Of a DNA stretch of 64,000 nucleotides, positions 23,449 through 35,187 are shown piece after piece. The translations under genes were made by a program, and so were the position numbers. The notes under the pieces are model-generated. The model did not search any database and was not told where the DNA came from. It saw nothing but the letters and a program-made list of their open reading frames with translations. Numbering within the stretch: the stretch's first letter is position 1; each line of letters starts with the position of its first letter. Source of the stretch: Gigaspora rosea (Eukaryota; Glomeromycota; Glomeromycetes; Diversisporales; Gigasporaceae); contig QKWP01000626.1 of assembly GCA_003550325.1 (NCBI GenBank), positions 146,613-210,612 on the forward strand. The letters are read 5' to 3'.

Positions 23449-23490
23449 CTTAAAGGGTAGAGGGTACATAGATCATTTTTATATAGTTTT
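23449..23490. repeat. Single end of a TTAA-type MITE
   Basis: TTAAAGGGTAGAGGGTACAT followed by AGATCATTTTTATA matches the left end of the elements at 25631 and 35188. The matching right end was not found, so this is a truncated or solo end just downstream of the SLR pseudogene. Confidence 0.5.
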
Positions 23491-23573
23491 TATATGGTAT
23501 TGTGAAATTTTCATATAAATTAACATATGCTACTAATAAAACTTTTTTAAAATTACAATTAATTTTTTACAAA

Positions 23574-23960
23574 ATATGGTGCAAGAAGCCTATACTCAAC
23601 ACGTTTCAATTTTTAAATAAGAGGTTTTTTAAAAAACTGACTGGTAACTTTGTAGAGCAATATTAGTTCTATAAATTTGCCAAATATTTTTTTTGAAAAA
23701 CCTTCTCTATAAAAAGTTGATGCATTTTAAAAATTACTATTGTTTTATATATAATTACTATGTGTTTCAATTTTAACTAACTTTAAAGTACTATAACTTT
23801 TTATAAAGGCAACATTTTAAAAATCTGACCAGTAACTTTGTTAATTATAATAAGCTCTACAAATTTCCAAATATCTTTTAAAAATATTGTCTCTACAAAA
23901 AGTTGATGATTTTAAAGTTATACTATTTTATTGTCCAGTATAGGCTTCTTGCACCATATA
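23574..23960. mobile_element. TIR element with internal direct duplication
   Basis: The left end ATATGGTGCAAGAAGCCTAT pairs exactly with the right end ATAGGCTTCTTGCACCATAT. The interior holds a direct repeat, once at about 23625-23740 and again at 23810-23925: CTGACTGGTAACTTTGTAGA versus CTGACCAGTAACTTTGTTAA, and TCTCTATAAAAAGTTGATG versus TCTCTACAAAAAGTTGATG. Non-coding. Confidence 0.8.
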
Positions 23961-24539
23961 AATAAAACAATTTATATATTGCCAGTACTGTATTTGCATG
24001 TAATAGCAGGCCAGGCATTAATTCATATTTTGACTTTTCAAAAAATTTAGCTATTTTGCTCAAAATAGCACCCATGTGTGTCAAAATAACATGCACCCCC
24101 TTCTATTTTAATTAATCTTTTAAAATATAATAAAAGATTCAAAAATGCAAATGCTAAATTCAACTCAATCGTGACAAAAACAAAAAATTATTTTTACCAG
24201 GAACATAGTATGAAGTAAGAATAGGAACTGATTTAGTCGACTAAAAAATTTATACTGTATGTAAATTATTATGTTTATTCGATTTACCATAGTCAACTAA
24301 ATCATATAAGTATTACATGTTAAAACAGCCCTTTTTTACATATATTTTATTTTGGGATAATTGAGTTTAATCATTTGTTTTGATTTTCAGACTGATCCAG
24401 AATTAATTAAATTTCATGATTTTGATTGTTAAATGTAACAGGTGACTATCAGGTAATCTCCCAAGATTATTGATTTTGTTTTTCAAATTTTGGGGGTTTT
24501 TGCTGAAATGCATAACATATGACCTCTGTACTATATAGC
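23961..24539. other. AT-rich DNA, no gene seen
   Basis: Nothing recognisable beyond simple A/T-rich sequence. Confidence 0.35.
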
Positions 24540-24890
24540 TGGGGTTCTCATGCAATGTTGCACCTGCCACAAAATATAAAATTAGGTATTATGTAAATCA
24601 AAACAATTAAAATAACCTATTTTTTATTGGTTAAAGTTAGGGTGGATATAGATTGTGTGTATAGGCGAAAGGGTTTTAATAGTAAAATTTTGCAAGAAAT
24701 TTTTTTGTTATACTCCTAAAGTAGTCTCATATACTCAATTTTAAGTTATAGATAATTTTTAACAAAATGAACATTTGTTATGAATCTTTTAATCATGTAA
24801 CATTACACCTGAACTTGAAATTTGATTTAAGAGCAACATATAAGGTGCATCGCATAATGCAATTAATAAATTTACTCTTTTAAAAAATAT
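24540..24890. mobile_element. 'AAATTCAGGTGTAA' core element, reverse copy
   Basis: In reverse complement it contains CAAGTTCAGGTGTAATGTTA and, in plus orientation, AAATTTTGCAAGAAATTTTT, matching the cores at 8590, 34282 and 37780. The ends carry GCAATGTTGCACC / GGTGCATCGCATAATGC words, like the 8590 copy and unlike the other two. Confidence 0.55.
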
Positions 24891-25630
24891 ACTTATATAT
24901 ATTACAAAGTTTTTCTAGGTTGGCCAAATTTTCTGGGCTGCACAAAATTGCCAATTCTGATTGCTTAATTTATATAAATTTACAAGTTAGTTTTATTAAT
25001 AAATTTAATATCCAATTTTAAAAATTTATAACTTACTGAGCTTTTAACCAATTTTAATGATTTTACTATTTTTAGAATTAGAAAAATCAGCTTTTTTTTA
25101 AAAATTAAAATTAGTTTACTTAATATAATTTTTATAAAAACATTAAGTTTATATATAATTTTAAAATAGTAATCTCTATTAGTAGGTTAGTAATATAGTA
25201 AAATAAATTTTTTTGAATATTATAAAAATAAAATTACTGCATTTTATAGATTAATAGCCTCTAGGGTATTTAATGTACTTATTTATATCCAATTGATACT
25301 GTTATAAGAAATATACTAGAATTGAAATAATATCATTTATTGGATAATAATATTCAGATACATTATAAATATTCTTTATATTATAAGCTACAAGAGAATT
25401 GCACCTATTTCAAGAAATAACCCTATTGTTAAAAATTTTTATTTTTTTGTCACAATGCACTATAAAATACAACTTTTCAAACAGGTCATGTGAATACAAA
25501 TATATAAGTTAGAATAAATTATGTTAAATAAATTTTATTATTTGTAACTATAGAACTAAATTCACCATATTGGGTTTTCAATAAAAAGATTGACTTTTGA
25601 ATTTTTTTAAATCAACAAGCTTTTTGCTAT
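24891..25630. other. AT-rich DNA, no gene seen
   Basis: No open frame or recognisable repeat. Confidence 0.35.
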
Positions 25631-26008
25631 TTAAGGGTAGGGTGAACATAGATCATTTTTAATAGTGATCACATTGTAATCATATGAAATCAGGTGATCA
25701 ACCAATCAGAATTGTAAACAACATAGATTCAACCAATCAGAATTAATAATTTTTGTGTGACCTAAGGAAATTTGGGGCCATCTAAGTTTTTTTACCAATA
25801 TATGAAGGTAGATTTTTTCAAATGATATAGGGTTTGAAATTTTACTATAACAAATAAGAAGCTTCAAATCATATGCCATGAAATTTTGGGTAACATTGGC
25901 AATAATTCTGAAAAGTTTTATTAGAAGCATGTATTTGATTTCTATATAAAATTTTGCTGTATCACGTAAATTATATGAAAATTGATCTATGTTCACCCTA
26001 CCCTTAAT
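25631..26008. mobile_element. TTAA-flanked MITE (piggyBac-like target)
   Basis: TTAA followed by GGGTAGGGTGAACATAGATC at the left, and the exact inverted copy ending CTACCC-TTAA at the right. The TIR exceeds 20 bp and is perfect. The same TIR start (GGGTAG) and TTAA flanks occur at 35188-35503 and as a single end at 23449. Target TTAA is characteristic of piggyBac-type transposases. The 106-codon minus-strand frame inside is not considered real. The LINE begins about 120 bp downstream. Confidence 0.85.
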
Positions 26009-26110
26009 TTGCTTTATATTTAGCAATTCTATATCAGATATTAGAAAAAAAAACTGGTATTAGTTCAAATTACTTAAATAAATAAATAAATAAAAATAAA
26101 TAAAAAAATA

Positions 26111-26126
26111 AAAACTTATTATTTGG
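26111..26126. repeat. LINE target-site duplication, 5' copy
   Basis: AAAACTTATTATTTGG, repeated exactly at 33754-33769 after the poly(A) tail. The informative part is CTTATTATTTGG (12 bp). Confidence 0.92.
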
Positions 26127-26556
26127 CATTCAACTCTTCCCAACGATCATTCGGACCAAAATTCTAGCTAAGGAATTTGGAAGATACCCAAAAGTAGTAT
26201 AACAAGTATACCTAGTAGGCTTAAATAAACTTAGAGAAAATAGTTTTCTAACATAGGTTACATAAAAGCAAAATTTGGAGACATCGATATTTTTAGAGAT
26301 TTCTTTCAAAAACAACTTTTTTAAAAATTTTTTGACAAAAAGTGGGCAAGTGCAGTTACCCCATTGTGCAGATCTCTGTTTACAACAACAAATATGTAGA
26401 TCAAACAAAGACCAAAACGGGAAATCTCCAAACCTTTTGAATAAATAAACAAACACGTTATCAGAAATAACTATTACTAATAAGTAGTAATAAAAATAAA
26501 CATTAGAAGTTAAAACAACTTAATAATAGGAATTTTCTAGAAAAATAGAACTTAAA

Positions 26557-28032
26557 ATGGAAGAACTAGGAACATACAGGAATATATTTACCTATGCAGA
26601 AATTGAAGTATGGGATCAGCTAAAAGCCCTAGACAGGGAAGTGACGAATAAGGATAAAAATATAGCAAGGTGGCTTGGATTGAGTAACCAAAATGCAGTG
26701 TGTTTAATAAGGAAAGTCATTGAGACGTATAAATAGATTGAATATAAAAGAGCAACCAAGCAAAAGGTATGCGGAGAAGAAGAGAATTTCGTATCAGGCA
26801 AGGAGAAAGAGACCAACCTCATACGTAAAGATAAAGTCAAAAAAGTATTAAATAATACAGAGTGTGGAGTTTTAGATTACGGAATAGAAGAAATCCTAGC
26901 AAGGGTAGAAGACAGTAGTGTACCTGCGGAGCAAGAATTGAATGAAAAAGTTCCTAAAGAAAATGATGATGAAGTTATGAAGCAAAGAGAAAATAAGATG
27001 GAAATAGACTCAAAGGGTGAAAACATAGTGACGGTACTTCCCCCAAGTACTACATCGGAAATAGAGACTAAGGACATATACAGCTCAAGATGGCCTCCAA
27101 CGACAAAGGAAGTTACTGACGAAAATAAAGAAAAGAAGAAAGATAAAATTGGCCTGACAGTATGGGATATCCCAATATTCACTAGAGTAGCGCAACTAAA
27201 AAGAGCCCTTAGCTTTTATGGGAGAGTGACTATCCTCAGAGCGATGGCATATAGTAGAACTAAGGCGCTCTATGTAGAAATAGAACCAAAAGATAACAAG
27301 AAAAAGCTTTTCTTAGAAAAAGCATGGTCAGTTTACTTCGAGCTGGGAAAGTTAGTTAGGATAACACAGGGGAAATTCGATAAAGAAGCCTTAGTAGAGA
27401 GGAATAAAATTAAAGGAATAATTAGAAATTTGCAGACATAAGCTATAGAGTCTACATTGCTCAGACAATTGAGAGGAAGTAATGCGAAGGCTGTCTATAT
27501 TTCACAAAATAGTAACAGGAATCAGAAAAGAACTGCCAGTGTTTATTTTGAAACAAAAGAGGACCTTCAAAGCGCAGTAAACAGACCAGTTTGGTATTAT
27601 AATGCTAGACTAGAATGGGAAACGAAGAATATTTATTTACGAAAAGAAGGAAATAAGAGTATATTACAAGAGAAACCAAGAAACCCAGATGTAACTGAAG
27701 GAGATAAGAGTAGAGATTATGGATCGAAGAACAAGGACAAAATGAAAGAGTATAGAAAAGAGCAAGGTTATAATATGAATAAAATAGGAATTAAGAATCA
27801 GAGTTACAAAATGTACGGAGTCAGGCACTGGGACAACAAGGGACAAAACAAAGAGAATTATTTGGCAAAGAAAAAGGCAATACTAGACCTACATGCAAAC
27901 AAAAACATGTGAGAAGATGGTGAAGGGAAGAAAAATGAGAGTACAGTTCCAAATTTCATAGAGTCAATTATTTCTTCGTTAATAGGTGACTTTAAAAACA
28001 AGGTATTAGAGGAAATCTTAAAAGCAAGTAGG
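26557..28032 (+). pseudogene. LINE ORF1 protein, interrupted by three stops
   Basis: One continuous frame from ATG 26557 to TAG 28030-28032, broken by TAG at 26734, TAA at 27439 and TGA at 27910. No frameshift is needed. The product would be a basic nucleic-acid-binding ORF1 protein. The first ~60 codons (MEELGTYRNIFTYAEIEVWD) are followed by an acidic linker. A segment around 27140-27400 (LTVWDIPIFTRVAQLKRAL ... KALYVEIE) looks like an RRM-type fold, and 27457-27610 (AKAVYISQNSNRNQKRTAS) may continue it. The C-terminal part is lysine-rich. ORF1 proteins of LINEs coat the RNA in the ribonucleoprotein. The three internal stops fit single C-to-T changes from CAG, CAA and CGA. Confidence 0.85.
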
Positions 28033-28053
28033 GCACAGGAGTGCCCTACTTGC
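28025..28053 (+). promoter_or_regulatory. Perfect 13-bp hairpin at the ORF1 stop
   Basis: GCAAGTAGGGCAC, a 3-base loop AGG/GGA region and GTGCCCTACTTGC form a perfect stem that contains the ORF1 stop codon TAG. ORF2 begins 26 bp later at 28079, after a seven-codon mini-ORF (ATG 28060) whose TGA overlaps the ORF2 ATG as ATGA. The placement suggests a role in ORF2 translation by reinitiation, but that is inferred. Confidence 0.6.
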
Positions 28054-28078
28054 TCCTAATGGGCGCCCAGTTGAACCA

Positions 28079-31000
28079 ATGATTATCAGTACTACGAGTA
28101 ACTGTCTGGCTTCTAGTAGTACTGAAGAGAGTAAAAGCCAGAGAGACAAAGCCATAGTCTTGTGGGAGGACATCAACAAGTATGCAGCAGTTAAAGTTGG
28201 TGTTTATAATATAAACGGCAATAAAAACAATATACAGAAGTTACAGGAGGTGTGTGACTATGGTAAAGAACAAAAATTGAACATCATTGGCCTAGTGAAA
28301 ACAAACATTGGCAAGAAAGAAGCAAAGTTTATAAATATCGAAAATTCTATATATCAGGGGTATTGGTCTAGTGCAGAATTGACCAAAAGAAAAGGTTCAG
28401 AAGTAGGAATCTTAATTGACGAGGAATGGAGCAGACATATTACAAAGGTAGAGAAACCGAACCCATATATGATAGGCATGACTCTTTCTTTTAAAAAGAA
28501 CGCTTTTAAGATATGGATTATATACCTCCCACCAAACAATAAGGAAAGAACAAAGGAAATTCAGAGGCAGCTAATGAGAGACATAGCAGGTGCTAAAGCC
28601 AATATCCACCATATCTTGGGCAGAGACTTTAATAAAATTTTAGATATAGAACTAGATACAGCAAATCAGAAGAACAGACAAAAATATAAGGAGCTGCCGT
28701 TAACTAAATGGATAGAAAGACTAGGCTTTATAGAAAGCTTTCGTCATTGTAACCCCAAAGAGAGAAAGTATACTTGGTCAAATAGAAAAAGTCAAACCAG
28801 AATAGATCACATCCGGGTATCAAGAGAATTACGTGCAGCAGCTGAAAAATGTGATATCGAAGACATGAGCTTAGTCACTGGTAGTGACCATAATCTAGTT
28901 TGGTTATTTCTCAATTTGGGGAAAATACTAAGATTTAAAACTAAGAGAAGGAAGGAGAAAACTATCAATAAACGACGCATATTTATGTATGATAAGGCCA
29001 CAAACGAAAACTGGGAGGAATATAAGAGCATGTTAGAGAGACTTCTGAGGCATACAGAGGAAGATCAGGAGAAGGTAATTGGAAAAGAAGAAAAGGAAAG
29101 AGAAGTTAACGAAAGATGGGACCAGATTGAAAATGCCATACTAAAGGCGGCGAATCAGCATATTCCTTCTAAATGGGTTAAAAACATAAGGGAAGAGGTT
29201 AATATAAATGTAGACAGAAGCCCAGTATTCAAAGACTCGAGGAATTTAAGAAGAATCACACGTAAAGCTATAAAAAGTATAGGAGAAATAGCAAATCAAG
29301 TAGATAGATTATTGTTCGACTGTCAAATTCAGAGTATCAACGAACGGAACAATAGTTAGCTACCTCTAACCCCAATAGTTTGAGAAAAAGAGTGGTTTGA
29401 CAAGGTGAAAAACTGGATAAAAATTCTAGAAAAGAGGGCCAATCTGGAGGAACAAAAACGTAAGGAGAAATGTATCGTAGAAAATATAGAAAAGCGATAT
29501 GGTCTAATTGGGAAAAATGATAAGCTGATGCTGAATAGCATCTTGGAGCGTCCCTGGCGGAAGATCCTAATAGACAAAGTGCTAAAGCAAGAAGGGTCGA
29601 ACCATGGTGTCAGGGAATTGATATCTGAACCGTATAAGATTAAAGAGGAGGTAAAGAAGTTTTATCAGGGGCACTTCAAAAAGATAAAAAATAATTTTGA
29701 GAGAATGTCAAAGGATTGGATTGAGGAATACGAGCCAAAACACTGGATTGACTCAACTTGGTATGAGGAAGTAGAGCAGCCAATTCAAGAACCTGAATGG
29801 ACAGAGTGCATAAAAGATGCGAAAGCGAACACTGCTCCAGGTTTATCAGGCATAAGCTATACCTTTATTAAAAGGGCGGGCCCCGTAGCCAAAGCAGCTT
29901 TCTTAAAGTTGAGCAACCTAGTATTAGATTGTAGAAATATGCCTCAAAAATGGAAAATAGAACAAATCTTCCCTATACCAAAGCTAGTCGAATGGGACTA
30001 TGCTTTGGCTAGTACAAGACCCATCATGCTTTTAGAAAACTTCAGAAAAACATTAGTAAGAATTGTGCAAAGAAGGCTTAGCCTAGTGCTTACTAAGCAC
30101 CGAATCTTAAAAGGTCAAAATTACGCAGGCCTTCCTGGAGAGGCAACAAGCATCCCTATTCATATTTTTAATAACCTGGTTGAAGAGGCGAGAGAAAAGA
30201 AAAAGGAGGTATGGGTGCTTTTTCAAAATATCAAAAAAGCCTTTGATTTAGTGCTCTCTGAAAGTATACAACAAGCATTGCGCAGAATTAAGGTCCCAGA
30301 GAAAATGAGCCACTTTATTACAGAGTTGTACGCAAGAAGAGAAGTTAGGGTTATTACAAAATTTGGGGTTACAGAAGGTTTCGAGACGGAAGATGGTATT
30401 GATCAGGGGGATGTCATTTCTCCCCTAGTGTGGAAGGTGATATACGACCCTCTCTTGTGCAAGATCCAAAGCCTAGAGGAAGGCTATAAAATGGAGGTGA
30501 ATTGGCCAATAGATATAAATAAAGGCTTAGTTAGACAGGAAAAGGCGAAAATAAATTGTCTGGCATATGCAGATGACACAACCTTCATTGGGGGATCGAA
30601 AAAGGATCTAGAAACAATTACCAGAGTAGCTAACGAATACTATGAAATAAACAATATAAAAACAAACTCCACACAGTCAGAACTTCTGGTACTGCACAAG
30701 AAGAATAAAGAGGAGGAGGCTTCGATAAAACTTGGATCTGACGGAGAAATGGTCAAAATGGATGCAAAAGGAAAGGCAATTCGGTTTTTGGGCGTTTGGG
30801 TCACAGAAAAGAACCAAGCTAGGGATTGCAAGAAGAGGATTCAAAAAGATGTAGCCAGCTTTACAGCAATACTAAGGTACAAAAAGATGTCAATAGGACA
30901 GATTAAGTATCTTAATAATATGGTGTTACTACCGAGAATTGAATACAAAGCAATGACCAATCTGTTGCCGAAAAGTGTATGTGAGACTATACATCAACCA

Positions 31001-33349
31001 ATGATTAGACTAGCTAAATGGAAAGCTCAACTGGTATCTACAGCTACTAACTGTCTAGTTGCAAATGCTGACTTCATAGGGATGAAAACTTTTTGGAATA
31101 GGCATACCGAACAAGCTATAACAAAATGGAGCGTAAGAATCAACGATAGTGGTTTATTAGGGAAAAAGACAATGCTGAGACTAAAGGAGGCACAACTAGA
31201 ACACTGCAACCCTTCTCCGATATGGTACTTCGAGGAAAGCGAGTTCAATGAAGCTAATATGAAATTCAATTTAAATGCGAAAGTACTGCAGTTAGCAAAA
31301 AGTCTGGGGTTTAAAGTGACATCTGAGACGCACATTAAGGAATGGCAAATTGGTGAAGCTGAAGGTAGTGGCACAAAAATTATAAAGGTGTTGCAAGAAA
31401 CAAACTGGAAGGGGAGCCTAACAAGTCTAAAGAAATTACGGCTCTGGTACTTAGAACAATTAGTCAATCCAGAAGGAAACTCCTTGTTAACGTGGCAACA
31501 AATCAAAAAGCTAAGAAAAGAGAGTACCAAAGGAAGGAAAGCTTCATGGTTTGCTGAAATTGAAAAAATCGTGATGGAAAACAATACAAGAACCTTACTC
31601 GAACCAATTATAGATAGTGAACAGGAAGTTAACCAATTTTTGCTAGAGCCAGAAATTAAGAAAGTCTCACGAAAAAGGTCGAGAAAGGAGTGGGTGTTAT
31701 TTGATAGTGATAAGGAAAAATCCCCAAAAGTAGGCAGAATCTTTAAAAAAACCAAAGACATAGCAGAAGTGGGTTCTATGTTGGTGATTGAAAAATCCCA
31801 AAAGGAAACATCTAGGGTAGCCTACAGAAATTTGAAAGGAACACTCCCTGAAAATGTAAAGGAGAAGGAGAGAGTTAAATTGAACAAGCTCGTAGACATC
31901 TCACAGTGGATTGAGGGTAAAAAAAACTTGAAAGTAGGGCTTAACTTGGGTCATTATAAGAGGCCACTTGAAAGACGTGCGCGAAAAGTAGACCAGAAAG
32001 AAATAAGAGAGGTAAAGAAGATTAAAAAGGAAATCACTGCAAAGAGGTGAGAAGAATTATGCATTGAGAATACAGTTAAGGGAAGAGATAAGGTGGAGGA
32101 ATTGGGTCGGATTTTAGAGTGCAATTGGAGGGATAGGGTTTTTAGCTTCTATACAGACGGATCAGTTAGAATGCACCCAACTTTGGGTCGGTTAGAGTTA
32201 GGATATAGTGTAATACAGGTGGACAAAAATGGTAAGGTTGTCCGGGGCACCTATGGGGGAATGCAAGGTTGGGTGTCTTCCACTCGAGCAGAGTTAATGG
32301 GGATCATGGAAGCACTTCTAATAGTCCCGAATGATAGTGAAGTAACGTTCAATACAGATAGTCAGGTTGCGATAAATTTAATTAAAACCGCACTAAGGAT
32401 ACAAAGAACAAGGGAGTGGTTAAAACTGAACGACCCTGGCATACTCAGAGCGATTAAAGAGATAGTGTTAACAAAGAGGTTGAAAGTGGAGTTCAATAAG
32501 ATTCAAGCTCACTCACAGAACAAACTAAATCAGCAAGCAGACACGCTAGCAAAACAAGGACACAAAGAAGAAAAATTACATGATGTTAGCACTAGAGGGT
32601 TCTTCCTAAAATCCACATGGCACATGAAGACTGTCAAAACTCCCCTCAGAGAGATGATCAAGAAATTGCTAGGCATAACACATAAAGCAGAATGGACTTT
32701 TTTACGTGGAAGAAACGATGAAGTTCATGTAGAACGGAACTCCGAAACAGACTAGTTAGTCTTCAAAAAGGTCCTGACACATCTGAGAAAATCGCAAGGC
32801 AGAAGTATTCGAGACAACCAAGTTTGAAGCTTTAGACTTAAAAGTTTCAATAGATTGCTGCCTATGCTCGAGAAGAGACGCTGCTTTAGATCTGATTTGT
32901 ATGAGGACGATTTATGCAAAAAATGCAATACAATGAAAGAAACATTTGAACATCTAACTGCATGCGATAGTGACACACAGAGGTGGGCACAAGCAGAAGA
33001 AGAAATGGTTAAAAAGGCGTGGGAGAGCTTGGATGATATTGGAAAAAGAGCATTCTCAAGAGAACAGCTTGGAAAGATACTCCGAGGGACTTGTGAGAGG
33101 GGAGATACTGAGAAAGTTAGATGAAATAAAATGGCAAGAGGAATAATTCACAAGGAGACAAAGAAACACCTGTATGATCAAGGTATCTCCAACAACAGAA
33201 TCACTAAGCTGTTGGTCCGGTTTATGCAAGATTGGCTTCAGTTCTTCCAGGATGAAATTTGGAATCCGCGCTGCAAATCTGTGCTAGAGTGGGAAAAAGA
33301 AGTAGGCATGCGGAAAAAGGAGAAGTATGAGAAGAAAAAAAAAAAGTAA
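28079..33349 (+). pseudogene. LINE ORF2: endonuclease, reverse transcriptase, RNase H, zinc finger
   Basis: A single frame over 5.3 kb interrupted by TAG 29357, TGA 29381, TGA 32048, TAG 32753, TGA 32825 and TGA 33122, with no frameshift. The endonuclease (28190-28910) shows VGVYNINGN, RDFN, RIDHIRVS and SDHNLVW, but its usual catalytic Glu is Lys (GLVKTN). RT (about 29800-30850) shows KANTAPGLSGISY, motif A FQNIKKAFD in which the catalytic Asp is Asn, motif B GIDQGDVISPL, motif C YADD intact, and FLGVWV. RNase H (32140-32570) retains YTDGS, RAELMG, NTDSQ and QQADTLAK, all four acidic residues. The C-terminal finger is CKKCNTMKETFEHLTAC. The intact protein would nick target DNA and copy its own RNA there. 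This copy is dead. Confidence 0.92.
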
Positions 33350-33753
33350 GGAACAGGAAGGCAGAAGTAGTCAGGAAGGTGGTAAAAAGGAAAGAAGAAG
33401 ATCAAGCCATTCAAAGAAGCAAGAAGAATGGTCAAGAAGTTTTGAAATAGCTACCAAGGAAGTGTACACGTGGATGGTAGAGGGGACAAATTCCCCGTAG
33501 TGCCAAAATTAAGGGTAGTCATGATAGGCTGCAAGTTCTTGCTGGTGAACCGCTTTTTAGAAACCTTAACGAAGGTGGAGAAAAGTGAGGAGGTAAAACC
33601 TTGCTATAGCAGGTCACACATAGGTGTCCAATGCGACAACCGGGTGGGTCATACTTTAGATTTTAGCTTCAGTTAGAAGTAGTCATAAAATGTAATGTAC
33701 AAATTATGATAAATAAAGTTATGGCATGACTGCTGAATTATAAAAAAAAAAAA

Positions 33754-33769
33754 AAAACTTATTATTTGG
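33754..33769. repeat. LINE target-site duplication, 3' copy
   Basis: AAAACTTATTATTTGG directly after the poly(A) tail, matching 26111-26126. Because the tail is all A, the junction inside the A run is ambiguous by several bases. Confidence 0.92.
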
Positions 33770-34281
33770 GTTGTATTATTATAATACTATTATAATTATA
33801 AAAAGCAAAATCAAGAATTATGTGAATATATTCAAAGTATTGAACATCCAGAACCTAGTTTTTTGGTATCAATTATTAAAAATTTGTCATTAAATACTTT
33901 TTTAGTTTAAAAAGAGCCTAAAACTCAATTTTAAACTTAAAATTTGGAACTCTAGAAACTTTTAAAGCAATTACAAAAGAAATGCAATTTAAAAAAAATA
34001 TTAAACAACAAAAACTTAAAGAAGTAAGAGCAAAAATAGAACAAAAAGCATCAAAAAAAAACAAAAAAACAAACAAAAAACAAGACATAAAGAATAATAA
34101 TATAAAAAAAATTTAAAATTTCTAAATTTTTTAAACCAGTTATATTAGATTTCTAGAAATAGAAGCATATAGTTAAATTTAACCAAATTTTACAAAGTTT
34201 TAAGCTTATTAGAAAAAAATTTTTTATATATAAATATAATACAATTTATATATTATTAAATAATAATAGATAATAAATTTT
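33770..34281. other. A-rich DNA, no gene seen
   Basis: Long A-rich tracts (33960-34120) and nothing recognisable. Confidence 0.35.
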
Positions 34282-34890
34282 AGAAATTTGCTAGTAGTGA
34301 TTATCACTAATATATATTTTGTATCTTTAAATTTTGTCTATGAAATCACCTTTGAGGCTCTAACAAAAAATTTCTCATAAATTTTGGTATAAACTATGCC
34401 CCCTGCCCAGTGAATAAAATTTATGTGCACAATGTGCACATATGCACAATATGCACATGTACACAATTTTTTTTTGTATGCACAATTTATTAAATTGGAT
34501 GTGCACATGTGCACAAGATTTTCTTAATTAACATATAGGTTGTGTACAATTTTTATATAAATTTTATAAAGTGTGCACAAAAAAATTTTTTTATATTACT
34601 GGTATATAATATGTATGTATTTACAGCACTACCAAATGTCAATCTACTTAAGTATTAATAAAGTTTGGGGCAGGAGCTACACCCTAATATTAAAAAAAAA
34701 AAAAAAATTTCTTATATGCACATGTGCACAAAAATTTTTTTCCAGATTTTATACACTGCCCCTACCCCATCCCAGTTCTTATCCTAACCCTAATATTAAA
34801 CAAATTTTAATTTTTATTTCAGCAAAAAACTTTTTATTAATTTTTGTTAATCACTGGTGTTGATCACCACTAGCAATAAGTAGTAATTTT
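34282..34890. mobile_element. 'AAATTCAGGTGTAA' family member with GTGATNATCAC ends and TGCACATGTGCA insert
   Basis: The left end GCTAGTAGTGATTATCACTA pairs with the right end TGATCACCACTAGCA. Core words TTTCTCATAAATTTTGGTAT and CTAACCCTAATATTAAA are shared with 37780-38115. The interior (34430-34740) carries an array of TGCACAATGTGCACATATGCAC-like words, that is, repeats of the palindrome TGCACATGTGCA. The array is absent from the 37.8 kb copy, so it is a second element or an expanded segment nested inside. Non-coding. Confidence 0.6.
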
Positions 34891-35187
34891 CTAAATTTTA
34901 TATATAAAATTTTTATAAAAATATATTAAAATTTAAAAAAATTTTAAATATAATAACAAAAATAGTTTCTAGAAATAGATACTATTACTTTATATTGTAC
35001 TATCTTTTATATTAGATATATTATTATAAAGAATATATTATTTGTAAAACATTGTAAAACCACAAATAATATAAAAACATATTTTGGTACTAATAATAAT
35101 GTTCTACTGTATTTTTTTTGCATTTATGACAAAGATAATTTGTATATTTACTAAATAGTAATAATATTAAATAATTTAATTATAAAA

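Larger units (their letters stand above)
26127..33757 (+). mobile_element. Full-length LINE (non-LTR) retrotransposon, ~7.6 kb, inactive copy
   Basis: A complete insertion: target duplication CTTATTATTTGG on both sides, ~430-bp 5' leader, ORF1 (26557-28032), ORF2 (28079-33349), a 3' region with AATAAAG (about 33713) and a poly(A) tail. It is clearly GC-richer than the flanks. Domain order in ORF2 is AP-like endonuclease, reverse transcriptase, RNase H, then a C-terminal CCHC-type finger, as in Tad/I-type LINEs. The leader is also partly open in the ORF1 frame (26128-26446, three stops), so a longer ancestral ORF or an upstream ORF is possible. The copy carries many nonsense codons and cannot make full-length proteins. 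Confidence 0.95.

Noticed and set aside
25706..26456. Minus-strand frames of 106 and 108 codons
   Set aside because: One lies inside a TTAA MITE and the other is antisense to the LINE leader, whose plus-strand frame is the better candidate.
31027..31761. 244-codon minus-strand frame inside the LINE
   Set aside because: Antisense shadow of the ORF2 region after RT, rich in Ser/Leu/Phe as expected for the reverse of a Lys/Glu-rich coding strand.
29357..33124. Stop-codon reassignment or readthrough to explain in-frame TAG/TGA in the LINE
   Set aside because: All three stop types occur in the LINE frames. The intact SLR gene uses normal TAA termination and has no internal TAG/TGA, and catalytic residues are also lost, so decay of this copy is the simpler explanation.
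34573..34863. 96-codon plus-strand frame
   Set aside because: Runs through a TGCACA word array and a poly(A) stretch of a non-autonomous element. No recognisable domain.
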